34,898 nucleotides of DNA from Spirulinaceae cyanobacterium SM2_1_0 (lineage in GTDB: Bacteria; Cyanobacteriota; Cyanobacteriia; Cyanobacteriales; Spirulinaceae): NCBI GenBank assembly GCA_012031265.1, contig JAAUTY010000052.1:1-34898 (forward strand), given 5' to 3'. This document shows positions 7,657-16,216 of the stretch, in pieces (position 1 is the stretch's first letter; every line of letters starts with the position of its first letter). Both the position numbers and the translations under genes were made by a program. The notes under the pieces are model-generated. The model was not told the origin of the DNA. It saw only the letters and a list, made by a program, of their open reading frames with translations, and did not search any database.

Positions 7657-9096
7657 ATGTCTGCTGCGACTCGCACAATCACCCCACCCACCTGGGCTGG
7701 GGCGATCGCCCAACCGGCTAAAGAATTTCCGCTCACGAATTTATCAGTGATTGCTGGTGAGTTACCGCTGGCACTGTGCGGCTCGCTCTACCGCAACGGG
7801 CCGGGACGACTCACTCGGGGCGAACAGTCTGTTGGGCATTGGTTCGACGGTGATGGTGCCATCCTCGCGGTGCATTTTGCTGACGGGGCCGCCCGCGCCA
7901 CCTACCGCTACGTGGAAACGGCCGGTTATCAGGCGGAAACGGCGGCGGATCGCTTCCTCTTTCCCAACTACGGCATGACCGCCCCCGGCCCGGTGTGGAA
8001 CAACTGGGGGAAGTCGCCCAAAAATGTCGCTAATACGGCTGTCCTGGCGCTGCCGGATCGGCTGCTGGCCCTCTGGGAAGCAGGTCTGCCGCACGCCCTT
8101 GACCCGATTAACCTCGCCACGCTCGGCCCGGATCTTCTGGGTCGGCTGGCCGCGACCGCCACATTTTCAGCGCATCCGAAGCGAGATTCTCAGACCGGCA
8201 CGATCTACAACTTCGGCATCGATGCGGGTGCGCGGCCGGGTTTAAATCTTTATGCCTGCCATCCCGACGGCCGCATCCAGCGCCAGAACCGCTTACCACT
8301 AAAACGACTCTCGCTACTTCATGACTGTGTGTTGGCGGGGCGCTATCTCGTTTTTTGTCTACCGCCGCTCCAGTTGCAGATTCTCCCGGCGCTCCTCGGC
8401 TTCCGCAGTTTCAGCGAGGCATTGGAGTGGCAGCCGTCGTTGGGGACACAGGTGTTGGTCTGCGATCGCGACACGCTCGCACTCGTGGCGACAACCGACG
8501 TAGAACCCTGGTACCAGTGGCACTTCGCCAATGGCTATGAGCAGGACGGTGAAATTATCCTGGAACTAGTCGGCTACCCGGATTTTGCCAGCACCAACAA
8601 CTATCTGCGCGCAGTGCCCAGCGGCGTCACTCACACCCGGCAGCACGGAAGACTCTGGCGGCTGCGGCTCGATGCTCAGACGGCGCGGTTGAAAGAACGT
8701 CAAGTCTTGAGCGATCGCGACTGCGAGTTCCCCGTCATCGCTCCGGCTGAGATTGGCAAATCTTGGCGCTACACCTATCTCAGTGCTCACCGTGATGAAG
8801 CCGAGAGCGGGCGCGATATGTTCGGGGCGATCGCCCGCTACGACCGCGAGCGCGAGCAACTCACCCTTGCTGACTTCGGGCCCAATCGTTATCCCTCGGA
8901 ACCCATTTTTGCGCCCGATCACACCCAGGCTGATGCAGGCTGGCTGCTGACGGTGGTGTATGACGGTGTGCAGGACAGCAGCGAGCTGTGGGTCTTTGAC
9001 CGTGAACGGCTGGCGACAGAACCCATCTGCCGCCTAGCACTGCCCAGCGTCATTCCCCACAGCTTCCACGGCACTTGGCGGGCGGCGTCGCGCTGA
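7657..9096 (+). CDS. Carotenoid/apocarotenoid cleavage oxygenase
   Basis: This is a 480-residue seven-bladed-propeller type Fe(II) oxygenase of the carotenoid cleavage dioxygenase family. The four iron-ligand histidines are recognisable as H173 (SAHPKRD), H222 (LLHDC), H289 (WHFANGYE) and H472 (SFHGTW). Their spacing closely follows that of Synechocystis apocarotenoid-15,15'-oxygenase (His183/238/304/484). The N-terminal SLYRNGPGRL and GHWFDGDGAI blocks are typical. It likely cleaves apocarotenals to retinal-type products. ATG 7657 (MSAATRTITPP) was chosen over an upstream in-frame codon at 7597 because the latter overlaps the preceding gene. It is probably cytosolic or membrane-associated. 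Confidence 0.93.
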   Translation: MSAATRTITPPTWAGAIAQPAKEFPLTNLSVIAGELPLALCGSLYRNGPGRLTRGEQSVGHWFDGDGAILAVHFADGAARATYRYVETAGYQAETAADRFLFPNYGMTAPGPVWNNWGKSPKNVANTAVLALPDRLLALWEAGLPHALDPINLATLGPDLLGRLAATATFSAHPKRDSQTGTIYNFGIDAGARPGLNLYACHPDGRIQRQNRLPLKRLSLLHDCVLAGRYLVFCLPPLQLQILPALLGFRSFSEALEWQPSLGTQVLVCDRDTLALVATTDVEPWYQWHFANGYEQDGEIILELVGYPDFASTNNYLRAVPSGVTHTRQHGRLWRLRLDAQTARLKERQVLSDRDCEFPVIAPAEIGKSWRYTYLSAHRDEAESGRDMFGAIARYDREREQLTLADFGPNRYPSEPIFAPDHTQADAGWLLTVVYDGVQDSSELWVFDRERLATEPICRLALPSVIPHSFHGTWRAASR

Positions 9097-9130
9097 GTTT
9101 GCCCAGATTGCAGGATTGAGGGTGAATGAC

Positions 9131-10474
9131 TCAGCGATCGCCCGTTGCTGCCGGTAACTGCACCGTGAACACCGTGCCCTGTTGCGGCTCGCTGCTGACG
9201 CTGATCTGACCGCGATGGCGACTGACGATCGCCTGGGCGATCGCCAACCCCAACCCTGCTCCTGCGGTTGATCCCAAGCTGGCGGCGCGAGCACGCGCCG
9301 GATCGACGCGGTAGAAGCGGTCGAAGATTTGGGACAGGGCGGCGGCGGGAATGCCAACGCCGGTATCGCGCACCTGGACACGCAACAGCGTCTGGCGATC
9401 GCCTGCACAACGCTCGAGGCTGACCCCAACCTCGCGATCGCCCGCCGTTGAACCCTGAGCCGCCACCGCCGTCAGGGCATTGCTGAGCAAATTCGCAAAC
9501 AGGCGCGCGAGCTGATCCCAGTCACCGTGCGTAGCGAAGGCCGCATCGCCCAACTCGGGTGGCGGCTCGAGAATGTGCAGCGAGAAATAAATCCCCTGCT
9601 GCTCTGCCAACCAGCGCTGCTCCTCGATCGCCTCGATCAACAGCGCATCTAGCGGTAGCTCCTGCCAGTCACTCTGCACCATGCCGCTGTCGGAGCGGGC
9701 GAGAAACAGCAGGTCATTGACCAAGCGGCCGAGACGCTGCGTCAGTCGCTCGACGACTTGCAACTGTTGCTGCTGGAGCTGCGGATCGGCATCGGGATAG
9801 GCGAGCGCCGTCTGGACATTGGCTTGAATCGTGGCGATCGGGTTGCGGAGTTCGTGGGAGGCGTCGGCGGTGAATTGCTTCAGGCTTTGGTAGGACTCGC
9901 GCACCGGCTTCATCGCCAGACCCGAGAGTAGCCAGCCGCTGCCTGCGACACAGAGCACCATGGCGCTCGTCCAAAGCAGCAAATCGAGACTGAGTTGGCG
10001 CGTTGGCTTAGTCACCTCAAACCAAGGATGACTGGCACGCAGGTAGCCGAGGACTTGTCGCCCGCGCTCGAGGCGATGGGTCACTTGTCGTAACAAATAA
10101 TCCGGGGCAAGGCGCACAGTTTTGGCGCGGCGGTCAAATTGCAGCGGCACATTCGGCGGCGTGCTGAAGGTCGTCCAGAGGAGCTGACCGTTGGGGTCGA
10201 ACCATTCTAGCTCGATGCGGTCTTCATCGAGCACGACGGGATTGTTGCGGAAGCTGGCAGCGATATTGACGCGATCGCCCCCCTGTCCGGCGGGCAAATC
10301 CTCAATCGCCAGCAAACGCTCCACGACTTCGATCGTGTGTTTGAGCGTATCGTCGATGCGTTCCACTAGAGTTTGGCGGACGTAGAAGTACATCCCAGTT
10401 GCAAAGCAAATGAGGAGTACGGCGGTGATCAGGGCATACCAGAGCGCGAGGCGGCGGCGGGTCGCTTGGAACAT
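9131..10474 (-). CDS. Transmembrane sensor histidine kinase
   Basis: This 447-residue protein has TM1 at about 11-32, an extracytoplasmic sensor of about 130 residues, and TM2 at about 163-186. HisKA follows almost directly with H207 in DASHELRNPIA. The ATPase has an N-box LFANLLSNAL, a G1 box DTGVGIP and a G2 box AGAGLGLAIA. No full HAMP domain is visible between TM2 and HisKA. The layout resembles small cyanobacterial metal or stress sensors such as the ManS/RppB group, but the ligand cannot be deduced. No response regulator gene lies beside it: the next gene upstream on this strand is another kinase, 163 bp away across a tandem repeat. Its partner must be encoded elsewhere. Confidence 0.92.
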   Translation of the reverse strand: MFQATRRRLALWYALITAVLLICFATGMYFYVRQTLVERIDDTLKHTIEVVERLLAIEDLPAGQGGDRVNIAASFRNNPVVLDEDRIELEWFDPNGQLLWTTFSTPPNVPLQFDRRAKTVRLAPDYLLRQVTHRLERGRQVLGYLRASHPWFEVTKPTRQLSLDLLLWTSAMVLCVAGSGWLLSGLAMKPVRESYQSLKQFTADASHELRNPIATIQANVQTALAYPDADPQLQQQQLQVVERLTQRLGRLVNDLLFLARSDSGMVQSDWQELPLDALLIEAIEEQRWLAEQQGIYFSLHILEPPPELGDAAFATHGDWDQLARLFANLLSNALTAVAAQGSTAGDREVGVSLERCAGDRQTLLRVQVRDTGVGIPAAALSQIFDRFYRVDPARARAASLGSTAGAGLGLAIAQAIVSRHRGQISVSSEPQQGTVFTVQLPAATGDR

Positions 10475-10548
10475 GATGATGGGCTAGCCAAATTCGGCAA
10501 AACGCTAAGGAGTGAGACTTAATCAAGTTTGAGTTTTGAGTTCGCTCT

Positions 10549-10640
10549 GCCACTCAAAATTCAAAACTAAGAACTCAAAACTCATCCATTCCTAGCCACT
10601 CAAAATTCAAAACTAAGAACTCAAAACTCATCCATTCCTA
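10549..10640. repeat. Perfect 46-bp tandem duplication
   Basis: Units 10549-10594 and 10595-10640 are identical over 46 bases (GCCACTCAAAATTCAAAACT and so on). They are built from shorter AACTCAAAACT-type words common in cyanobacterial intergenic repeats. The last three bases of unit 2 (CTA, 10638-10640) are the TAG stop of the kinase gene at 10638-11990. An inverted copy of part of the unit (TGAGTTTTGAGTTC, about 10530-10543) lies just beside it, and similar words recur near 14960. The RNA could fold as a hairpin between the two kinase genes. Confidence 0.9.
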
Positions 10641-11990
10641 AGCCAGGGGCAACAAAATCTCGAACTCTGTGCCCGCTCCGGGCTGCGATCGCAACTTAAA
10701 CTCACCCCCATGTTTCGCCGTGACGATGTAGTAGCTGACCGCGAGACTAGTCTCCTTAGCTGCACGCCGTTCGATCGAAAAAGAGTCGCGGATCTGGCGC
10801 TGCTGCTTCGGGGTCATCCCCGGCCCGTTGTCAGCGATGCGGATCGAGACATACCGCTCCTCGCGACCAGTCTCGCGTTCGGACGGGCGCGACCCAACCT
10901 GGGTCGTAATCTCGATCGTCGGTTTGTGATCCTCGCGGGCGGTTGCGTGCTCGAACTCGCGCACAAATTCGCGGGTCACAGCTTCGTTGAGCAGAGAATC
11001 GACGGCATTGGTGAGGATGTTCATGAACACTTGACTCAGCTTGCCGATGTAGCAAGGCACGGGCGGCAGCCGGTCGTAATGGCAGATGATCGCGATCTCG
11101 CTGCTCAGGCGGCTCTTGAGCAATAACAAGATGCCGTCGAGACAAGCGTGGAGGTCGGCCGGTTTTGGATAAACATCGTCAATATGGCAGAAGTTTTGCA
11201 GACTCCCAGCAAGAGACTTCAACCGTTGCGCGCCGCCGCGAATGCTGTCCATGACATTGGGCAAATCTTGGCGCAGGTACTCGACATCCAGTTCTTCTTT
11301 GAGATCGTCGATGTCTGCGGGCAGTTCCGGCAGGCATTGATCGTAGGCATCCAGTAGCTGGACCAGGCTCTGGCTGTAGTTGTTGAGATAGGTGAGGTTG
11401 CCCCAGATGAAACCGACAGGATCGAGGATTTCGTGGGCGAGGCCATCGACGAGGCGGCCCAGGCTCGCCATTTTCTCGCTCTGAATCATCTGTGCCTGGG
11501 TGCGCTCGTAGCGGACTTGGGTCTCGATGCCGCGAATTTGCCAAGCGACCAGCATCAGTTGCTGGAAGTCTAGGAGGCGATGGTCAGTGGGGGATAGCTC
11601 AACGATGATCGGTTCGGGTTGCAGGTGGGGCGATCGCCGCAAGGCCTGACGTGCCGCACTCAGGATAGTCGTATTCTCCGGCAGGATCAGCAGCTCGCTG
11701 CGGGCATAGCTCCAGATCAGGTGCAGCGGCTGCTTGAGAAAGGCGGCTGAGTCTTCCGGCAATAACAAGTACTCTAAAAAGCGCTGCCGCGACAACATCC
11801 CCACAAACTGCTCATCGGCGATCAAAATGACACCGGGTAGTTGCGGGTGGCGCTTGAAGGTTTGTGCTAGCTCCAGCCCCGAAAAATTCATATCCAGGGT
11901 GAATGGGTGCAAGGCTAAATCGCACAGCTTGGAATCGAGGCTCAAATCGACATATTCGTTCACGGAGTTGGATTGTGCAGGACGGTGCAT
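10638..11990 (-). CDS. Histidine kinase-like protein with degenerate ATP lid
   Basis: This 450-residue soluble protein has an N-terminal region resembling a CBS-type half (LPGVILIADEQFVGMLSRQR). A HisKA-like block SEKMASLGRLVDGLAHEILD follows, with the phospho-accepting His kept but NN replaced by LD. Its ATPase domain keeps the N-box FMNILTNAVDSLL and G1 box IADNGPGMTP. The G2 box that reads GKGTGLGLAI in the kinases at 13589 and 19712 is here KETSLAV, and the F-box is altered. ATP binding or turnover may be impaired. The start at ATG 11988-11990 was chosen because codons further upstream only mirror the ferredoxin gene. It lies 44 bp after the NIL-ferredoxin gene, probably in one operon. 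Confidence 0.85.
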   Translation of the reverse strand: MHRPAQSNSVNEYVDLSLDSKLCDLALHPFTLDMNFSGLELAQTFKRHPQLPGVILIADEQFVGMLSRQRFLEYLLLPEDSAAFLKQPLHLIWSYARSELLILPENTTILSAARQALRRSPHLQPEPIIVELSPTDHRLLDFQQLMLVAWQIRGIETQVRYERTQAQMIQSEKMASLGRLVDGLAHEILDPVGFIWGNLTYLNNYSQSLVQLLDAYDQCLPELPADIDDLKEELDVEYLRQDLPNVMDSIRGGAQRLKSLAGSLQNFCHIDDVYPKPADLHACLDGILLLLKSRLSSEIAIICHYDRLPPVPCYIGKLSQVFMNILTNAVDSLLNEAVTREFVREFEHATAREDHKPTIEITTQVGSRPSERETGREERYVSIRIADNGPGMTPKQQRQIRDSFSIERRAAKETSLAVSYYIVTAKHGGEFKLRSQPGAGTEFEILLPLA

Positions 11991-12034
11991 GACTGACAGA
12001 GAAAAGCCCCTGGGTGGGTCAGCTCGAGAGGAGG

Positions 12035-12439
12035 CTAGAAATTGGTCGAAATCGCCTGAACCGGGCAGGTAGGAATGCATTGCTCGCAAACCACGCAGCG
12101 CGATCGCGCAAAGTTGAGCTTGAAGGTGTCGGGGGCGAGCGTCAGGGCTTCGGTGGGACAGACGCCGGTACACAGACCGCAATCGACGCAGCGATCCTCG
12201 GCGATCGCAATTTCGCGGCTGGCGAGGGAGACTTGGATACTCTGGGAGCGCATCCAATCCAGGGCCGCATCGATTTCGTCAATATCGCCGAGGAGTTCCA
12301 CCACCAGCTTGCCGACTTGGTTGGGGGCGACTTGTGCACGGATGATGTTGGCCGCCACATTGAAGTCTTTGGCAAGCCGGTAGGTGACTGGCATCTGCAC
12401 CGTGCTGCGCGGAAAGGTCAAGGTGATGCGTTTTTTCAT
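12035..12439 (-). CDS. NIL-domain 2[4Fe-4S] ferredoxin
   Basis: This 134-residue protein joins an N-terminal NIL domain (about 1-75, starting MKKRITLTFPRSTVQMPVTY) to a ferredoxin with two 4Fe-4S motifs. These are C84, C87, C90 and C94 (CVDCGLCTGVCP) and C115, C118, C121 and C125 (CVVCEQCIPTCP). NIL domains occur in methionine-transporter ATPases as ligand-sensing modules, and NIL-ferredoxins are widespread in cyanobacteria with no settled role. It is soluble, and probably an electron carrier or redox-linked sensor. It is divergent from the TxlA-like gene and upstream of the degenerate kinase, which suggests a redox-signalling neighbourhood. Confidence 0.93.
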   Translation of the reverse strand: MKKRITLTFPRSTVQMPVTYRLAKDFNVAANIIRAQVAPNQVGKLVVELLGDIDEIDAALDWMRSQSIQVSLASREIAIAEDRCVDCGLCTGVCPTEALTLAPDTFKLNFARSRCVVCEQCIPTCPVQAISTNF

Positions 12440-12559
12440 AGCAAGCTCGCGCGATCACTAAGCAAAGCAACCCTAGCAGTGGGAGGAGCGGCGTTTGTTA
12501 CAGTAGCTACAGCAATTATCATTCACCCCTTACCTTATCTATTTAAGAACATCAGGAAC

Positions 12560-13162
12560 ATGAGCGACGACTCAACTTCTCTCGCGAACGCGGACGGGGC
12601 GATCGCCCAGCGCCTCCGCAACCTGCTCATTGCCCTTGTTGCCGCCATTTTGGCGGCGGCTCTGTTTATCGGTCTGCGGGCAGATTCCGGCACCGCCTCA
12701 CTCGGCGACCAAGCGGAGCAAGCGACGCCGCTGGCAACGGCGCTCACCAATGGTCAACCGACGCTGTTGGAGTTTTACGCCGACTGGTGTACGAGTTGCC
12801 AAGCGATGGCCCCTGATTTGGCGGCCTTGCACACAGATTATGCGGATGCGGTCAATTTCGTGATGTTAAATGTTGACAATAGCAAGTGGCTGCCGGAGCT
12901 ACTGCGCTATCGGGTCGATGGCATTCCCCACTTTGTCTATCTGGACAATGCGGGCGAGGCGATCGCCACCACCATCGGTGAACAACCGCGAGCCGTCCTC
13001 GCTGCCAATCTTACCGCCCTAGTCGCCGGTGAGTCACTGCCCTATACGGGAGCGAGCCTGGGTAAGACCTCCGCATTTGCTGCACCGGTGCAACCGGCGA
13101 GCGAGAATGAGTCACCCCGCCTGCACGGCCGTCAGGTGCGTCCCGGCGTTCGTGATCGTTAG
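12560..13162 (+). CDS. txlA: Membrane-anchored thioredoxin-like protein (TxlA/HCF164 type)
   Basis: This 200-residue protein has one N-terminal transmembrane helix (about 20-39) and a thioredoxin domain with active site WCTSC (C77 and C80) in LLEFYADWCTSCQAMAPDL. The cis-Pro is in GIPHFVY. TxlA and its plastid relative HCF164 act in reductive pathways across the thylakoid membrane, including cytochrome b6f biogenesis. The start at ATG 12560 has an AGGA site 5 nt upstream; the open frame continues leftwards over the divergent ferredoxin gene but that is not coding. The C-terminal tail of about 45 residues is low in structure. The symbol is given by family resemblance. Confidence 0.88.
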   Translation: MSDDSTSLANADGAIAQRLRNLLIALVAAILAAALFIGLRADSGTASLGDQAEQATPLATALTNGQPTLLEFYADWCTSCQAMAPDLAALHTDYADAVNFVMLNVDNSKWLPELLRYRVDGIPHFVYLDNAGEAIATTIGEQPRAVLAANLTALVAGESLPYTGASLGKTSAFAAPVQPASENESPRLHGRQVRPGVRDR

Positions 13163-13256
13163 TGAAAATACTTGCACAGGGCGATAACAGGTCTAAAATA
13201 GTAGTGATAGATCGCCTAGCTGCTAGGGTACGTTGCTCGCTTCAATTGCGATTGGT

Positions 13257-13291
13257 GAGCCACACCGGTCGCAGGCACAAAGGGGTGGCTC
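13257..13291 (+). terminator. Hairpin downstream of the txlA-like gene
   Basis: Arms GAGCCACACC (13257-13266) and GGGGTGGCTC (13282-13291) pair at 9 of 10 positions around a 15-nt loop, about 95 nt after the stop. There is no strong T-run, so it could also be an RNA-stabilising structure. Confidence 0.35.
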
Positions 13292-13318
13292 TGCATTTGT
13301 CGATTAGAGATTGTTAGT

Positions 13319-13483
13319 GGGAGCATCCCAGATTGGTAGCCCTACATTCCTACGGAACAGGCTCCGCCAACACCCTAAATCCCTCTGCTAAGCTGAGAGA
13401 GACAGTTCTAGCTCCCCTTCGCTCAGCCTGGGAGAAGGGGCTGGGGGATCAGGGCAACTGCAATGCCAAAGTGGGATGCACCC
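13319..13483. mobile_element. MITE-like element, copy 1
   Basis: This 165-bp non-coding element has terminal inverted repeats GGGAGCATCCCAGATTGG (13319-13336) and CCAAAGTGGGATGCACCC (13466-13483), which match imperfectly as reverse complements. Its inside carries a variant of the double-hairpin CCCTCT...CTCCCCTTC...GAAGGGG sequence. Copy 2 at 22405-22568 has the same ends and core. TGTTA occurs at 13312-13316 and 13485-13489, a possible 5-bp target duplication if the boundaries are 13317 and 13484. No transposase is encoded, so movement would need one in trans. Confidence 0.75.
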
Positions 13484-13518
13484 CTGTTACCGAATTAGAG
13501 TTGATTCTAGGCAGTAAG

Positions 13519-13584
13519 GCTTGCTAGCAAGCAATTCTGGATTGGTTTTCGTTTGGTCGATAATGTCCCCTGGTTTGGTCGATA
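13519..13584. promoter_or_regulatory. Palindrome and direct repeats upstream of the receiver-kinase gene
   Basis: A perfect 14-bp palindrome, GCTTGCTAGCAAGC (13519-13532), is followed by two copies of GTTTGGTCGATA (13551-13562 and 13573-13584). Their starts are 22 bp apart, about two helical turns. The second copy ends 4 bp before the ATG at 13589. This arrangement suits a dimeric regulator or a leader structure; no Shine-Dalgarno sequence is evident here. Confidence 0.4.
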
Positions 13585-13588
13585 GATT

Positions 13589-14908
<1,320 letters not shown>

Positions 14909-15047
14909 TGATGCCTCAAGCCTAATTTTGGGGATGGCTGCCATCCTAGTACCGCTACGCGGAGTTTTGAGTTCTAAACTTTGAGTTCTGAGTGCCGGGA
15001 ATCCTGGGGATTTTGAATGGGCATCTCATTTCCGCCGTCCTGCACTA

Positions 15048-15069
15048 GAGACGCGACCAGTCGCGTCTC
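15048..15069. terminator. Strong hairpin between convergent genes
   Basis: GAGACGCGAC (15048-15057) and GTCGCGTCTC (15060-15069) form a perfect 10-bp stem with only CA between. It sits between the 3' ends of the receiver-kinase (plus) and peptidoglycan-binding (minus) genes and so could end both transcripts. Similar GAGACGCGA palindromes are frequent cyanobacterial interspersed repeats, so it may simply be one of those. Confidence 0.5.
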
Positions 15070-15076
15070 CACTCAG

Positions 15077-15871
15077 TCAATAGTCGTTGCCGATGAGATC
15101 GGCAACGCTGACGCCATAGACCTCGCGTGCCGCCTCGACGGCAGCCTGGGTGCGTGGCCCCCACAGACCGTCAATCGCGCCCGTATAGAAGCCGCCCTGC
15201 TGGAGACGCGTCTGCAAATCACGGATCGCGTCCGGCGCAAAAGCCGTCGTCAGGGCTTCGCGAGTTGCCGGGCCGATGATGCCATCCACCGTCAGGCCGC
15301 GAGCCGCCTGAAAGCGCTGTACTGCCGCCTGCATCGCCGCATCATCGCGACCGTTGGGGGATTGATCGTAGAAGCCGAGGGCCTGGAGTTGCTGTTGCCA
15401 GCGGGTCAGGTTGGCGGGGCTAGGAGTCGCGGTCGCGGTCGCGCTGGCATCGAGAGCAGCCCAGGTTGCTGCACCAACGAGACCGTCCACGGTTAAACCC
15501 CGAGCGGCTTGAAAACGGCGCACCGCCGCCGCCGTCTGTTCCCCAAAGATGCCGCTGAGCGGCCCCTCGTAGACGCCAGCAGCTTGTAAGCGCCGCTGGA
15601 GTTGCTCGACACGCTCACCGCGATCGCCCTGCTGCAACAGACCCACCGACTCACGGTCTGCTTGGCTGAGCTGGGGTGCAGGATGGATAGGTTGCCAATC
15701 AGTCGGCGGTGCGGCGGCCCGTACCGACAACGGCAATGCCCAAAAACTGGCGATCAAGCCGAGGAGCAGCGGGCCGGTTTGCCAACTCGGTTGACCCTTA
15801 CTAGCCCAGTCGCCCGGCCCAGATAAACCGTCATAAGCATGGGCGTGATACAGGTAAGCCAGTGATTCCAT
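15077..15871 (-). CDS. Peptidoglycan-binding domain protein
   Basis: This 264-residue protein has a hydrophobic segment at about 32-52 (GPLLLGLIASFWALPLSV), acting as an anchor or late signal peptide. Three peptidoglycan-binding (PGB_1) repeats follow at about 83-140, 153-208 and 213-250. Repeat 1 has LQRRLQAAGVYEGPLSGIFG and repeat 2 shares the RFQAARGLTVDG motif with it; repeat 3 has GAIDGLWGPRTQAAV. An Ala/Thr-rich linker separates repeats 1 and 2. The start MESLAYLYHAHAY is typical of this cyanobacterial family. No hydrolase domain is attached, so it probably serves as a cell-wall-binding periplasmic protein. A hairpin lies just upstream at 15906-15924. Confidence 0.9.
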   Translation of the reverse strand: MESLAYLYHAHAYDGLSGPGDWASKGQPSWQTGPLLLGLIASFWALPLSVRAAAPPTDWQPIHPAPQLSQADRESVGLLQQGDRGERVEQLQRRLQAAGVYEGPLSGIFGEQTAAAVRRFQAARGLTVDGLVGAATWAALDASATATATPSPANLTRWQQQLQALGFYDQSPNGRDDAAMQAAVQRFQAARGLTVDGIIGPATREALTTAFAPDAIRDLQTRLQQGGFYTGAIDGLWGPRTQAAVEAAREVYGVSVADLIGNDY

Positions 15872-15905
15872 CGCGAGATCCCCACATCCTGACGAGTCGA
15901 TTGGG

Positions 15906-15924
15906 GGGGTGCTAAAAGTACCCC
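15906..15924 (-). terminator. Hairpin after the small membrane protein gene
   Basis: GGGGTGCT (15906-15913) and AGTACCCC (15917-15924) pair at 7 of 8 positions with a 3-nt loop. It begins 3 nt past the stop of the 58-codon gene and lies upstream of the peptidoglycan-binding gene, so it may terminate or attenuate read-through. Confidence 0.4.
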
Positions 15925-15927
15925 GGA

Positions 15928-16104
15928 TTAAATTGCATTATAGCGCTGGCAGAGCAGGGCGAATCCAGCGGCGACTGCTGTAATCACCAGGGCGTGCAGC
16001 GGGTGCTGCCCACCGGCGATCGCCGCTGATGTGACAATCCCCGCGCCGAGGCTGGCAATGAGGAGCGAGGGGAGCCAATTAGATGAATCTTGTTTCTGAT
16101 ACAT
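15928..16104 (-). CDS. Small membrane protein, 58 residues
   Basis: The minus-strand frame from ATG 16102-16104 to TAA 15928-15930 encodes 58 residues beginning MYQKQDSSNWLPSLLIASLG and ending LLCQRYNAI. It contains two hydrophobic stretches (about 12-30 and 37-52) separated by a GGQHPLH turn, consistent with a two-helix membrane hairpin. An AGGA ribosome-binding site lies about 7 nt upstream (TTTAGGAAATTGTG before the ATG), and a HIP1-type sequence lies inside. Start, site and composition look genuine; I do not recognise the family. Hairpin, palindrome and G-rich sequences lie in its upstream region. Confidence 0.65.
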   Translation of the reverse strand: MYQKQDSSNWLPSLLIASLGAGIVTSAAIAGGQHPLHALVITAVAAGFALLCQRYNAI

Positions 16105-16131
16105 CACAATTTCCTAAATGGTTTTCATGAC

Positions 16132-16165
16132 GCGGTTGATCAGTCAACCGCAGGATTTTAAAATC
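16132..16165. promoter_or_regulatory. Hairpin and adjoining 12-bp palindrome
   Basis: GCGGTTGA (16132-16139) and TCAACCGC (16144-16151) pair perfectly with a 4-nt loop. They are followed at once by the palindrome GATTTTAAAATC (16154-16165). It lies 28 bp upstream of the small membrane protein start and could be an operator or leader structure. Confidence 0.4.
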
Positions 16166-16191
16166 TGGTTCCCCAAGCTAGCACTTCGTCT

Positions 16192-16216
16192 GGGAGGGTG
16201 GGGTTGGGGTTGGGGG
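16192..16216 (+). other. G-quadruplex-type G tract
   Basis: Five runs of 3-5 G separated by 1-2 nt occur in order: GGG A GGG T GGGG TT GGGG TT GGGGG. This fits the G3+N1-7 quadruplex pattern on the plus strand, in the divergent promoter region. Formation in the cell is not shown. Confidence 0.6.

Larger units (their letters stand above)
13163..13588. other. Intergenic region with terminator, MITE-like element and palindrome
   Basis: This 426-bp gap contains a hairpin (13257-13291), an inserted MITE-like element (13319-13483), a 14-bp palindrome (13519-13532) and a 12-bp direct repeat just upstream of the receiver-kinase gene. No coding sequence was recognised. Confidence 0.7.

Noticed and set aside
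10549-10640. Two identical direct repeats considered as a CRISPR or phage attachment array
   Set aside because: The units abut without spacers and only two exist. They are made of AACTCAAAACT-type words typical of cyanobacterial intergenic repeats.
11991-12257. N-terminal extension of the degenerate kinase by 89 codons
   Set aside because: The extra codons lie mostly in the NIL-ferredoxin gene in another frame and give an Arg-rich sequence with no domain. The ATG at 11988-11990 fits better.
12014-12559. N-terminal extension of the thioredoxin-like protein across the divergent ferredoxin gene
   Set aside because: The ferredoxin on the other strand has all eight cluster cysteines. The ATG at 12560 has a ribosome-binding site and leads straight into the membrane helix.
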